A stretch of DNA of 64,000 nucleotides. It comes from Clostridium sp. AM30-24. Lineage in GTDB: Bacteria; Bacillota; Clostridia; Lachnospirales; Lachnospiraceae. Shown in pieces: positions 7,673-17,188 of this stretch (within the stretch, counting starts at the first letter, position 1; each line of letters starts with the position of its first letter). The notes under the pieces are model-generated. The model saw only the letters and a program-made list of their open reading frames with translations, made no database searches and was not told the DNA's origin. The DNA is taken from positions 1-64,000 of the forward strand of contig NZ_QUJB01000010.1 of NCBI RefSeq assembly GCF_003480435.1, given 5' to 3'. The translations under genes and the position numbers were made by a program.

Positions 7673-10600
7673 ATGGGACTTACCAAAAAGGTCTTAAAAC
7701 GGCCGGTCACAACTGTTCTTGTTGTGCTCTGCCTGATCGTATTCGGTCTCAGCTCGATCTTTTCATCCCAGCTTGAGCTGATTCCGGAAATGGAGATGCC
7801 GATGCTTATCATCAGCGCAGTCTACCCGGGAGCAAGCCCGGATGACGTGGAGCAGCTTGTGATCAGTAAGATAGAGGATGAGATCGGAACGCTTTCCGGT
7901 GTCGATTCTGTCACCAGCATGTCTTCGGAAAATTTCGGAATAGTCTTGGTCCAGTATGACTATGATCAGGATATCGATAAAGCCTACGATGACTTAAAGA
8001 AAAAGCTGGATGGGATCAAGTCGGATCTCCCGGATGATATCGATACCCCGACGATCATCGAGATGGATATCAACAGTACACCGTCCATCACCCTCGCAGT
8101 CAACAATGACAGCGTTGATAACCTCTATAACTATGTAAATGATGATATCGTTCCGGAGATCGAAAAACTGACCTCCGTAGCCAGTGTCGACGTATCCGGT
8201 GGTCAGGAGGCTTATATTAAGGCGGAGCTGATCCCGGAAAAATTAAGCCAGTATCATGTAAACATGAATACCATTATTGCGGCTTTAAAGTCTGCGGACT
8301 TTTCCATGCCGATCGGAAGTACCTCCGTTGGAAACAAGGATCTTTCCGTGACATCCGGAACATCCTTTGACACGATGGAGCTTTTAAAGAAGATCCCGAT
8401 CACACTGGGTAACGGAAACATCATCTATATGGAAGATGTTGCCAATATCTACAATACCGTTGAGGCAAAGGACAGTATCGGACGTTACGACGGCAAAGAC
8501 ACGATGACGATCGGTGTCAAGAAAAATCAGGACAGCGACCACATTACCGTTTCCAAGGCAGTCCAGGAGACAATGCAAACGTTAAAAGCACAGGATCCGT
8601 CTCTGGAGTACGTCGTTGTCAATGATTACAGTGATCAGATCAGCAATTCCTTAAAGAGCGTATTCCAGACCATGATCATGGCAGTCATTATCGCGATGTT
8701 CATCATCTGGCTGTTCTTCGGGGATATCAAGGCATCCCTGATCGTTGGAACCTCCATCCCGGTATCAATTTTAGCGGCGCTCATCCTCATGAAGGTCATG
8801 GGCTTTACGCTAAACGTTATCACCCTGTCGAGCCTGGTTCTCGGCGTCGGAATGATGGTCGATAACTCGATCGTAGTTCTGGAAAGCTGCTTCCGCTTTA
8901 CGGATAAGGGCGGCGGCTTTGTTGAAACGAGAAAAGCCGCGATCGATGGTACGGCAGCCGTTCTGGAATCCATTATCGGCGGTACCGTTACGACCTGTGT
9001 CGTATTTATCCCGTTAGCCCTGATCTCCGGAATGAGCGGACAGATGTTCAAGCCGTTGGGCTTCACGATCGTATTCTGTATGATCGCATCTCTGATCTCC
9101 GCGATGACGCTTGTACCGCTCTGCTACGTGTACTATCGTCCGAAGGAGAAGGAAAACACCCCGGCCTCCGGCATCATGAGAGCTCTGCAGAACGGATACC
9201 GTTCCCTGATGGAGAAGCTTTTAAAGAAAAAAGCGATGGTCATGGGAACCGCCGTTGTGCTTGTGATCTTCTCCCTGTTCCTTGCGACAAAGCTAAAGAC
9301 AGAGCTTATGCCGGAAGATGATCAGGGAACGATCGCGGTGACGATCGAGACCCAGCCGGGTCTTAAGATCGGGGAGGTCGATAAGATCCTTCAGAGAGCG
9401 GAGGACTATGTGACACAGGATCCGGATCTTGATTCCTACATGCTCTCCTACGGAAGCTCCGGACTTTCCATGAATATGGGCGGAAGCGGAGCAACCCTGA
9501 CGGCATATTTAAAGGATGACAGAGGCAGAAAGACGGATCAGGTGCTCAAGGAATGGAAACGCGATATGCAGAAATGGTCGGATTGTTCGGTCAGTCTGGA
9601 AAGCCAGAGCTCTCTGGGCAGTGGGATGTCCATGGGAAATGCGGAGGATCTCGAATATATTCTTGTCAGCACACAGTACGATGACTTAAAGAAAGCATCG
9701 GATGCGATCGTTTCCGAGCTCCAGAAGCGCCCGGATGCGACAAACATCCACTCTTCCCTTGAAAACAGCGCCCCGCTTGTAAAGATCAATGTGGATCCGG
9801 TCAAGGCGGCAGCGGAGGGACTCTCCCCGACCGCAGTTGCTTCCCAGGTATACATGATGGTCAGCGGAACGACGGCAACGACCCTGAATGTTGACGGAAA
9901 TGATATCGATGTAAAGGTCGAGTACGCGGACGATGAGTACGATACGATCGATAAGCTCCAGGGAATCGTTCTTCCGACAGCGACCGGCGGATCCGTAGCC
10001 CTTATGGATATCGCGGATATCGGCTTCAAGGACAGCCCGCAGAGTATCACAAAGAGTGATAAGCAGTATCAGGTGACGATCACCGGTACGCTGACAGAGG
10101 GAGCGGACAGCACCACGAAGGATAAGATCCAGAAGGAGGTTATTGATAAGTACTTATCCGGCACGATCTCCATGCAGGAAAACACATCCACAAAGATGAT
10201 GAACGAAGAGTTTGCGTCCCTGGGACAGGCGATCGCCACAGCCGTATTCCTTGTATTTGTTGTAATGGCTGCACAGTTCGAGTCACCGAAGTTCTCCATC
10301 ATGGTGATGACAACGATCCCGTTCGCCCTGATCGGCTCCTTCCTTTTCTTATGGTTAGTGGACTGCCCGATCAGCATGACCTCCCTGTTAGGCTTCTTAA
10401 TGTTAGTCGGAACGGTAGTAAACAATGGTATTTTGTACGTCGATACGGCGAACCAGTACCGGGCAACGATGGACTTTAAGGAGGCGGTCATTGAAGCCGG
10501 CGCGACCCGTATGCGCCCGATGTTCATGACAACTCTCACGACGATCGTGGCAATGATCCCGATGGCGGCGGCTTATGGAAATGCCGGTAAGACGATGCAG

Positions 10601-10729
10601 GGACTCGCCCTTGTGGATGTCGGTGGACTGATCGTCTCTACAGCGATGGCACTTCTTGTTCTTCCGGTCTTCTATGTGATCATGAGCGGAAAAAATCAGG
10701 ATAAGAAAGAGATCATTGACGTAGATTAA
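7673..10729 (+). CDS. RND-family multidrug/hydrophobe efflux transporter
   Basis: A 1018-residue AcrB-superfamily pump with the usual duplicated layout: TM1, a large extracytoplasmic loop, TM2-6, TM7, a second large loop, TM8-12. The TM4 motif GMMVDNSIVVLE contains the proton-relay aspartate (D397). The C-terminal repeat has MTSLLGFLMLVGTVVNNGIL. Length and order fit AcrB/SwrC-type proteins that export drugs, bile salts or amphiphiles using proton motive force. It lies between the adaptor gene and two TolC-like genes, all on one strand. The substrate is unknown. Confidence 0.94.
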   Translation: MGLTKKVLKRPVTTVLVVLCLIVFGLSSIFSSQLELIPEMEMPMLIISAVYPGASPDDVEQLVISKIEDEIGTLSGVDSVTSMSSENFGIVLVQYDYDQDIDKAYDDLKKKLDGIKSDLPDDIDTPTIIEMDINSTPSITLAVNNDSVDNLYNYVNDDIVPEIEKLTSVASVDVSGGQEAYIKAELIPEKLSQYHVNMNTIIAALKSADFSMPIGSTSVGNKDLSVTSGTSFDTMELLKKIPITLGNGNIIYMEDVANIYNTVEAKDSIGRYDGKDTMTIGVKKNQDSDHITVSKAVQETMQTLKAQDPSLEYVVVNDYSDQISNSLKSVFQTMIMAVIIAMFIIWLFFGDIKASLIVGTSIPVSILAALILMKVMGFTLNVITLSSLVLGVGMMVDNSIVVLESCFRFTDKGGGFVETRKAAIDGTAAVLESIIGGTVTTCVVFIPLALISGMSGQMFKPLGFTIVFCMIASLISAMTLVPLCYVYYRPKEKENTPASGIMRALQNGYRSLMEKLLKKKAMVMGTAVVLVIFSLFLATKLKTELMPEDDQGTIAVTIETQPGLKIGEVDKILQRAEDYVTQDPDLDSYMLSYGSSGLSMNMGGSGATLTAYLKDDRGRKTDQVLKEWKRDMQKWSDCSVSLESQSSLGSGMSMGNAEDLEYILVSTQYDDLKKASDAIVSELQKRPDATNIHSSLENSAPLVKINVDPVKAAAEGLSPTAVASQVYMMVSGTTATTLNVDGNDIDVKVEYADDEYDTIDKLQGIVLPTATGGSVALMDIADIGFKDSPQSITKSDKQYQVTITGTLTEGADSTTKDKIQKEVIDKYLSGTISMQENTSTKMMNEEFASLGQAIATAVFLVFVVMAAQFESPKFSIMVMTTIPFALIGSFLFLWLVDCPISMTSLLGFLMLVGTVVNNGILYVDTANQYRATMDFKEAVIEAGATRMRPMFMTTLTTIVAMIPMAAAYGNAGKTMQGLALVDVGGLIVSTAMALLVLPVFYVIMSGKNQDKKEIIDVD

Positions 10730-10960
10730 AGCTTTGAACATTGAAAGCGGATCCCTGCAGAGCCTGCAAGAGACGGCCGCTGCCCGGTCGGGAGGCAGTC
10801 AGACGGAATGCGGAACGCTCTGCGGGGCTTCCTGCTTTTGGAGGCGGCAGCCAGGGGATAAAAATTGCCACCGGATTGCCGTATTTGAAAAGAAAATGTA
10901 AGAGAAACGTTATTGCGTTTCTGCGATGAAATCGTTATGCTCATAGATGGAGGGAAACCT

Positions 10961-12199
10961 ATGAGACAGTATCAATGGAAAAAGGCAGGTCTGACCGTGC
11001 TCTCAGCCGTTTTTATGGGAAGTTTTTCCATAGCGGCAGCGGATACCGGAATTCCTGCGTTAGCTGCGACGAAGGACGTCGCAGTCACAGAATATGACGA
11101 GGCGGCACTTGTAAAATTCAAGGACAATACTCTGGAATACTGGGAGATCCCGGGACTCATCGAGCGGTATAATACCGATTATCAGAACCAGCTGCAAAGC
11201 TTCTACTATAATCCGGGCGGATCCACGGGTCTTACGAAGGATCAGATGTTAGCGATGGCGGCGGATCTGCGCGCGGAGGCGGATGAAATGGAACGGGATG
11301 CGAATGATGTTCAGTATGACGAGACAGTATCCCGCGACGTGTATAAAGGATATAGAGCAAATATGCATGCTCTGCGGGCATACGCGCAGCAGCTGGAGGA
11401 TGCCGCAAAGGGAAAGGGAGCCGGTGGTTCCTCTGCACTCCGCGGACTCCGCATCACGAGAAATGAGAAGACAAAGACCGCGAGGGAAGCAATGCGGACC
11501 TATGAGACCTTAAAGGACCAGTATGAGATCGCCCTTTTAAATCAGGAGATCGCAAAGCAGAATTACGAGGCGGCGTTAAAGAAAAAGGATCTTGGAATGA
11601 TGTCGAAGGAGGATGTTCTGACCGTGGAGGACGCACTGAATTCCGCGAACGGAAGTGCTCTTCAGGCAGAGTCCGGCCTCAATACCCAGAAACAGACGCT
11701 GATCACAATGTTGGGCTGGGATTACAACGCTGATCCGGAGATCGCGAAGGTTCCGGAGCCGGATCTTTCCGTGATCGCGTCCTTTGATCCGAAGAAGGAT
11801 GAGGCGAAGGCCATCGAGATGAACTACACTCTGTATGATACAAGGATGACGAGTTCCAAATCGGCGGGCGGAGCAGTCACGAAGGCAAGAAATATCAAGG
11901 ATCAAGAAGATTCCGTCCGTTCTTCTCTGGATCTTATGTATAAGGACCTGAAACAGAAACAGAAAGCCTATGAGGCATCGGAAACGCTCTATGAGGCGGC
12001 AAAGGCCGATAAAGCGGCTGCTGACCGGAAGAATGAGCTGGGGATGTTGAGCCGTCAGGAATACCTTCAGGCAGAGTCTGCATGGCTTTCCAGTGAAGCA
12101 TCCCACACGGCGGCGAAGCTGGATCTCACAGGAGCGATCGAAAATTATCAGTGGGCGCTTGAGGGACTTCTCGATATCGGTTCCTCATCACAGAGCTAA
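10961..12199 (+). CDS. TolC-like secreted coiled-coil protein (first paralogue)
   Basis: A 412-residue protein with a signal peptide (about residues 1-35, ending near PALA) and long amphipathic helices rich in Ala, Glu, Lys and Gln, like the outer membrane efflux protein (TolC) family. ATG 10961 is chosen because GGAGGG lies just upstream; an ATG at 10913 lacks this. The 231-base gap after the pump gene shows no other gene. Residues around DNTLEYWEIPGLIERY and LGWDYNADPEI match the next gene's DNVLEYDEIGKLVEVY and LGWKYDAVPEI, so the two are tandem paralogues. A classic outer-membrane role is doubtful in a monoderm. Confidence 0.8.
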   Translation: MRQYQWKKAGLTVLSAVFMGSFSIAAADTGIPALAATKDVAVTEYDEAALVKFKDNTLEYWEIPGLIERYNTDYQNQLQSFYYNPGGSTGLTKDQMLAMAADLRAEADEMERDANDVQYDETVSRDVYKGYRANMHALRAYAQQLEDAAKGKGAGGSSALRGLRITRNEKTKTAREAMRTYETLKDQYEIALLNQEIAKQNYEAALKKKDLGMMSKEDVLTVEDALNSANGSALQAESGLNTQKQTLITMLGWDYNADPEIAKVPEPDLSVIASFDPKKDEAKAIEMNYTLYDTRMTSSKSAGGAVTKARNIKDQEDSVRSSLDLMYKDLKQKQKAYEASETLYEAAKADKAAADRKNELGMLSRQEYLQAESAWLSSEASHTAAKLDLTGAIENYQWALEGLLDIGSSSQS

Positions 12200-12211
12200 A
12201 GGAGAAGCAGA

Positions 12212-13486
12212 ATGAAAAGAAATTTGACAGGACGTGTGATCCCGGCGGCACTTGCGCTTGCGCTTGCGGCAGCGCCTGTGACTTCGTTTGCAAAGACAAA
12301 GGCGGTTGAGGCGACCGGGATCGCGGACGAAAACGGATTTGTATCCCAGCCGGGAAATGAGTACGATGATGCGACGATGAAGAAGCTTGCGGATAATGTG
12401 CTGGAATATGACGAGATCGGGAAGCTTGTTGAGGTCTACAGCCCGACGTTTAAGACGTTGAAGGAGACCTATTCCGACAAAAAGGATGCATCCAAGGATG
12501 TCGCAAAATTGAAATCCCAGTTATCAGATAAATCGGCATCGATCCTGGATGCCGCGGATCAGATGAACGGGATGACAGACCAGATGAAGGACCTGATCGG
12601 TATGCTCCCGACGGCTCCGACGACATATGCCCAGTTAGTCTACAATTCCGAGCTTCTGGACTATCAGGCGGAGCAGGTACTTTTAATGGGTGACAGTCTG
12701 ACCCAGATCTCCCCGGAGCAGATGCATATCAAGGTGATCGATGCGAACCGTGCAGCACTGGAGGCCGGCGCCCAGAGTGCCATGATCGGTTATAAGCAGC
12801 TGCTGCTTAATGAGGAGAGTTTAGAGAGTGGTCTTACGCTTCTTAACGCAGTGTATCAGTCTACCCAGAATCAGGCGGCCAACGGTCTTGCGACCCAGAG
12901 TCAGGTCCTTTCTGCGAGACAGCAGTTGGAGTCTACTCAGGCGACAAAGCTGACACTGACGGCAAATGAGCAGAAGCTGTGCCAGACACTCTGCACGATG
13001 CTTGGCTGGAAGTACGACGCAGTGCCGGAGATCAGGGACGTTCCGGCGGCGGATCTTGCAAGGATCGACGGAATGAATCCGGAGAAGGACAAACAGGCGG
13101 CACAGGACAATAACTTCACGATCCGCTACAATGTGCTGGATCTCGATAATAAGGATGCCGGATCTGTCGAGTACCAGAATTTACAGCGCACGATCAAGCA
13201 GGAGAAGGAAGAAGTCTCCTCATCTCTCGTAAATCTCTATAACGATGTTCTCCAGAAGAGGAACGAGCTTCAGACCGCAAAGGCAGCTTACGAGCTGGAA
13301 AAGACGAAGATGGAGACGGCTGACAGAAAATGGCAGTTAGGGACCATCGGACGTCTTGAGTATATGCAGCAGCAGAACGCCTTAAAGACAAAGGAGATCG
13401 CAGTGAAAACGGGTGATCTCGCGCTGTTTCAGGCGATGGAGACCTATGACTGGGCGGTCAAAGGAAATTTAAAGCTCAGCCAGTAA
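12212..13486 (+). CDS. TolC-like secreted coiled-coil protein (second paralogue)
   Basis: A 424-residue protein with a clear signal peptide (MKRNLTGRVIPAALALALAA, cleavage near SFA/K) and mostly helical sequence of the TolC/outer membrane efflux family. It starts 13 bases after the first paralogue behind AAAGGAGAAG. It shares with it the DNxLEYxEI and LGWxYxAxPEI motifs at similar positions but is otherwise diverged. It ends the tetR-adaptor-pump operon. Possible roles are a cell-wall-spanning conduit for the RND pump or a structural partner of the adaptor; the sequence alone does not decide. Confidence 0.8.
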   Translation: MKRNLTGRVIPAALALALAAAPVTSFAKTKAVEATGIADENGFVSQPGNEYDDATMKKLADNVLEYDEIGKLVEVYSPTFKTLKETYSDKKDASKDVAKLKSQLSDKSASILDAADQMNGMTDQMKDLIGMLPTAPTTYAQLVYNSELLDYQAEQVLLMGDSLTQISPEQMHIKVIDANRAALEAGAQSAMIGYKQLLLNEESLESGLTLLNAVYQSTQNQAANGLATQSQVLSARQQLESTQATKLTLTANEQKLCQTLCTMLGWKYDAVPEIRDVPAADLARIDGMNPEKDKQAAQDNNFTIRYNVLDLDNKDAGSVEYQNLQRTIKQEKEEVSSSLVNLYNDVLQKRNELQTAKAAYELEKTKMETADRKWQLGTIGRLEYMQQQNALKTKEIAVKTGDLALFQAMETYDWAVKGNLKLSQ

Positions 13487-13514
13487 TCCGGGAGCGGTCA
13501 AAGGAGGCCGTCTT

Positions 13515-14204
13515 TTATGAAAACAGTTCGGCGATCCGGAAACGGATCTTTACAGTGGGCAGGGAAGCAGTTTCCTGCTCACTTTTTTTTACAGATGATT
13601 CCTCATCAGACGGCGAGCGTTGTGGTCCGGAGCGCAGCAACGCTTCATAATCATCCTCCGGGATCAGACTTTTCAATGTCTCCTTCGATCCTTCCGGCAT
13701 CGATGCATGAATGCTGTCTGTGTAGCATAGGGATGGATACAGGACGCACCAGAAGTTGTGCCCGGCACCGTTTCCGATGGTCACCCGGACAGCTTCATAC
13801 ATCCCGGCGGGAAATGTCATGTCCCCGTAGGTGCGCACCGGAAATCTGCAGGTCTCGATCCCCACACGTACACCGTAATCATAGCCGAAACTGTGGATAA
13901 AGTCTTCTGCATCGGCTTCCAGTGTGGAAGATTCAGAAAGAATATATGTTTTCAGTTCCTCTTTTCCGGCAATCTGCTTTACGGCGGCATCGTCCCGGAT
14001 CTTTTCCAGCAGAAGATCCTTTATGTAGAGCTTTAATTCCTGATCTCTGGCGGAATCGCTGTTCGCGAGGACATGAAAACGCAGGATTTTCGGGGCAATA
14101 TCCGCAGCCAGCGCCTCATCCCGTGCCCGGATGCCGGACATGGAAAGAAGAAAACAGATCAAAAAACACAGGGAAGAGAGACTGAGCTTACAGGTTCGTT
14201 TCAT
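13515..14204 (-). CDS. spoIIR: Stage II sporulation protein R
   Basis: A 229-residue secreted protein. In sporulating Firmicutes SpoIIR is made in the forespore under sigma-F and triggers SpoIIGA to process pro-sigma-E in the mother cell. The N-terminus has a signal segment (about 8-25), followed by the family core LRFHVLANSDSARDQELKL, a central VRVGIETCRFP region and the conserved GAGHNFWCVLYPSLCY. The C-terminal 40 residues are polar and variable. It is convergent with the TolC-like gene, only 28 bases apart, so no space for a separate terminator is seen. It is the strongest sign that the host forms endospores. Confidence 0.93.
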   Translation of the reverse strand: MKRTCKLSLSSLCFLICFLLSMSGIRARDEALAADIAPKILRFHVLANSDSARDQELKLYIKDLLLEKIRDDAAVKQIAGKEELKTYILSESSTLEADAEDFIHSFGYDYGVRVGIETCRFPVRTYGDMTFPAGMYEAVRVTIGNGAGHNFWCVLYPSLCYTDSIHASMPEGSKETLKSLIPEDDYEALLRSGPQRSPSDEESSVKKSEQETASLPTVKIRFRIAELFS

Positions 14205-14260
14205 AGATACACCTTCTTTGCTTTTTACTTTTTATGTCAGAGGCAAATGTTATTTCCTGT

Positions 14261-14288
14261 TTGTAATTATTACCAGTTGTGCTATAAT
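14261..14288 (+). promoter_or_regulatory. Probable promoter of ddl
   Basis: TTGTAA (14261-14266) and TATAAT (14283-14288) with 16 bases between, 170 bases upstream of the ligase gene. The leader between them and the gene has no recognised riboswitch. Confidence 0.5.
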
Positions 14289-14461
14289 CTAAACGATAAC
14301 ATGTCAAAACAGCCCGTCCAGTGCCAGTGCATCAGAGCGGATGATTCGGGTGCACAGTGATCTTGTAAGGAATCTGTCGGCTTTGCTGACCGGGATCACG
14401 CGCCAAATCCCACGGACGTTCGACTTGAATAGAAAATCAGAGAGGAATCAAAAAAAACATC

Positions 14462-15523
14462 ATGGAAAAGAAAAATATCGTTGTCCTGTTTGGCGGACAG
14501 TCATCTGAGCATGTGGTATCCTGTATGTCTGTACAGAATGTGGCAGCAAATATCAATGAGGAGAAATATAACGTGATCCTCGTCGGGATCACGGAGGACG
14601 GACACTGGGTAAAGGTGGACTCCTTAAGTCAGGTCAAAGATGATACCTGGAGAGAGTCAAAAGCGGGGGCGGTGCTGTCCCCGGATGCAAAGGAGAAATG
14701 CCTGATCGTCACAGAGAAGGGTTCTTTTGAGAAGATTCCGGTGGATGTGGTATTCCCGGTTCTTCACGGCCTTTACGGAGAGGACGGAACCGTACAGGGA
14801 ATCCTTGAGCTTGCGAAGATCCCGTACGTCGGCTGCGGCGTTCTCGCTTCCGCGGTATCGATGGATAAGCTTTCCACAAAGCGCATGGTAAGCGGACTCG
14901 GCATCTGTCAGGCAGCTTACGTTTCTGTCATGAAAGCGGAATTAAAGGATATGGATGCGGTTATAGCAAAGATTGAAAAAGAGATCCCATATCCGGTATT
15001 TGTAAAGCCGTCTAATGCCGGTTCCTCCAGAGGTGTTACAAGAGCAGATAACCGCGAAGAGCTGATCTCCGGCTTAAAGGAAGCGGCTGACAATGACCGC
15101 CGTATCCTCGTTGAGGAGATGATCGTGGGCCGCGAGATTGAGTGCGGCGTATTCGGTGACGGTGATTCCACGAAAGCCTCCGGCGTGGGTGAGATCCTTG
15201 CTGCGGCTGAGTTCTATGATTTCGACGCGAAATACTACAATGCGGAGTCCAAGACCGTCGTTGACCCGGAGCTTCCTGACGGAGCCACAGAGCGTGTCCG
15301 TGAGGCTGCTGTTAAGATCTTTAATGCAGTGGACGGCTACGGCTTATCCCGCGTGGATTTCTTCGTAAAAGCAGACGGAACGGTCGTATTCAATGAGATC
15401 AACACACTTCCTGGCTTCACCGCCATCAGCATGTATCCGATGTTGTGGGAGGCAAGAGGTGTAGACAAGAGACAGCTGATCGACGATCTGATCGATCACG
15501 CGTTTCGGAGATACGAGAGATAA
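14462..15523 (+). CDS. ddl: D-alanine--D-alanine ligase
   Basis: A 353-residue ATP-grasp ligase that makes the D-Ala-D-Ala dipeptide for peptidoglycan. N-terminal VVLFGGQSSEHVVS is the family start; PVFVKPSNAGSSRGVTRA is the ATP-binding grasp loop; YGLSRVDFFVKADGTVVFNEIN and TLPGFTAISMYP carry the Mg ligands and active-site end. The omega-loop region AKYYNAES has a tyrosine, as in D-Ala-D-Ala ligases rather than vancomycin-resistance D-Ala-D-Lac enzymes. It is apparently its own transcription unit or leads into the DUF1934 gene 69 bases later. Confidence 0.94.
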   Translation: MEKKNIVVLFGGQSSEHVVSCMSVQNVAANINEEKYNVILVGITEDGHWVKVDSLSQVKDDTWRESKAGAVLSPDAKEKCLIVTEKGSFEKIPVDVVFPVLHGLYGEDGTVQGILELAKIPYVGCGVLASAVSMDKLSTKRMVSGLGICQAAYVSVMKAELKDMDAVIAKIEKEIPYPVFVKPSNAGSSRGVTRADNREELISGLKEAADNDRRILVEEMIVGREIECGVFGDGDSTKASGVGEILAAAEFYDFDAKYYNAESKTVVDPELPDGATERVREAAVKIFNAVDGYGLSRVDFFVKADGTVVFNEINTLPGFTAISMYPMLWEARGVDKRQLIDDLIDHAFRRYER

Positions 15524-15592
15524 AAATGTTCACAGCGGTCCGTGCCTGAAGCCGTGCGGACCGTTCAAAATGATATATCAGGGGAGATTTAC

Positions 15593-16039
15593 ATGACAAA
15601 GGACATTTTAGTCCGTGTCCGGGGGGTACAGACGATCGGTGAGGAAGAGGACACGGTCGAGATGATCACCCCGGGGACGTATTATGTGAAAAACGGCAAG
15701 CAGTATCTGATCTATGATGAGTCGCTTGACGAGACGGGCACACCGACCCACAATACGGTGAAAGTGATGGAGAACCGGATCGAGGTCATGAAACGCGGAC
15801 TCGTGGAGAGCCACATGATCTTTGAACCCGGAAGGCGGACGACAGCAAACTACCGGACGCCGATGGGACTGTTCCTGATGGGGATTACGACTTCCCTGCT
15901 CGAAGTTGAGGAGGACGAAGAGTCCATTCTTCTAAGAATCAAATATTCCATGGAGATGAACGGGGAGTATGCATTCGACTGTAATACAGAGATCCTGGCG
16001 TCATCAAGAAAAGAAGAGGTATTGGGAATCCCGATGTAA
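15593..16039 (+). CDS. DUF1934 domain beta-barrel protein
   Basis: A 148-residue protein of the DUF1934 (YwiB-like) family, calycin-like small beta-barrels common in Firmicutes with no settled function. Family features: KDILVRVRGVQ at the start, the VKVMENRIEVMKRG strand pair, and TPMGLFLMGITT. ATG 15593 follows GGGGAG; the in-frame start 17 codons upstream lacks a comparable site. No signal peptide, so probably cytosolic. Confidence 0.85.
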   Translation: MTKDILVRVRGVQTIGEEEDTVEMITPGTYYVKNGKQYLIYDESLDETGTPTHNTVKVMENRIEVMKRGLVESHMIFEPGRRTTANYRTPMGLFLMGITTSLLEVEEDEESILLRIKYSMEMNGEYAFDCNTEILASSRKEEVLGIPM

Positions 16040-16161
16040 CGGAAAACGGATGTGAGGTATTGGAAGGTTACAGGATAAAAAAGAAAGGACGCAGCGGGTC
16101 TCGCGGACTGTATTTGGAAAGATCGCGGTCAAAGGGGAAGCTGTGAGAGGACAAACGATGT

Positions 16162-17103
16162 ATGGAGAGTTTTTTAGTCGCGGTTAATGCGGTCATCCCG
16201 TTCTTCTGTTATCTGGCGCTCGGATATACGATGAAGATCAGAGGAGTTGTGAAAGAGGAATTTTTACAGAAGCTGAACCAGATGGTCTTTCGGGTATTTT
16301 ATCCGTTTATGACCTTCTACAATATTTATAAAGCCGATGCCGAGTCGCTTCCGAGGCCATTGCTTTTGATCTTTACGGGGGCCAGCATCCTGATCGTCGA
16401 AGCGATCCTGATCGTGATCATTCCGAAGATCGTAAAGGAAAACCCCAGAAGAGGCGTTATCATTCAGGCGATCTTTCGAAGCAACTTTGTCCTGTTCGGA
16501 CTGCCGCTCACAATTGCGGTATTTGGAGATTCAGCGGCATCGATCGCGGCTATGCTGGTTACAGTCGTTGTGTCGATCTACAATACCACGTCGGTATTTA
16601 TTCTTGAGATGTTCAACGGAGAGGGAAAATCGGATATTAAGAAGACGCTGAAGGCGGTGGCAGCGAATCCGCTCCTGCAGGGTGCCATCGTAGGTCTGAT
16701 CTTCTTTTTCCTCGGGATCAAGCTGCCGGGAAGCCTTGTGACACCGATTTCCGCCTTCTCCAATATGACTTCTCCGTTAGCGATTTATGTGCTCGGAGGA
16801 ACCTTACAGTTTAAGGCGATCCGGAAAAACCTCAAATATCTGGTTCCAACGCTTACCTGTAAGCTGTTTTTTCTTCCGGCGATCATCATCGCGATCGCTT
16901 ACGCCTTTGGACTTCGTGGACTTGAGCTGTTCCTTCTGATCGCTGTCTACGCGACACCGGTTGCAGCCGCATCCTACCCCATGGCACAGAATATGGGCGG
17001 TGACGGAGAGCTTGCCGGACAGTTTGTCGTGATCAGTACGGCGGTATCCATGTTTACACTGTTCTTATGGATCTTCTTTATGAAATCTGTGGGACTGATC
17101 TAA
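16162..17103 (+). CDS. AEC-family (auxin efflux carrier-like) transporter
   Basis: A 313-residue integral membrane protein with about ten hydrophobic segments in the 5+5 arrangement of the AEC/MleP family. Bacterial members move malate, malonate or other organic acids. Visible family traits are the first helix AVIPFFCYLALGYTMK with the following LNQMVFRVFYPFMTF, and the C-terminal YATPVAAASYPMAQNMGGD. Substrate cannot be assigned. It is followed by a strong bidirectional terminator. Confidence 0.88.
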   Translation: MESFLVAVNAVIPFFCYLALGYTMKIRGVVKEEFLQKLNQMVFRVFYPFMTFYNIYKADAESLPRPLLLIFTGASILIVEAILIVIIPKIVKENPRRGVIIQAIFRSNFVLFGLPLTIAVFGDSAASIAAMLVTVVVSIYNTTSVFILEMFNGEGKSDIKKTLKAVAANPLLQGAIVGLIFFFLGIKLPGSLVTPISAFSNMTSPLAIYVLGGTLQFKAIRKNLKYLVPTLTCKLFFLPAIIIAIAYAFGLRGLELFLLIAVYATPVAAASYPMAQNMGGDGELAGQFVVISTAVSMFTLFLWIFFMKSVGLI

Positions 17104-17117
17104 AATCAAATAAAAAA

Positions 17118-17166
17118 GCCCTGTCTTCTGGATAAAATTAAATTCATCAGAAGACAGGGCTTTTTT
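17118..17166. terminator. Bidirectional intrinsic terminator
   Basis: GCCCTGTCTTCTG (17118-17130) pairs perfectly with CAGAAGACAGGGC (17148-17160), with six A before and six T after, so it serves the AEC gene on plus and the 17189-17650 gene on minus. Confidence 0.95.
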
Positions 17167-17188
17167 ATTTTGTCTTTTTCTTGTCGAT

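Noticed and set aside
10741..10929. 62-residue frame in the gap between the pump and the first TolC-like gene
   Set aside because: No convincing ribosome site, very basic composition, no motif; treated as intergenic.
5645..13486. RND operon as contamination from a Gram-negative genome
   Set aside because: Base composition, ribosome sites and codon style match the neighbouring suf and spoIIR genes, and RND pumps are known in Firmicutes.
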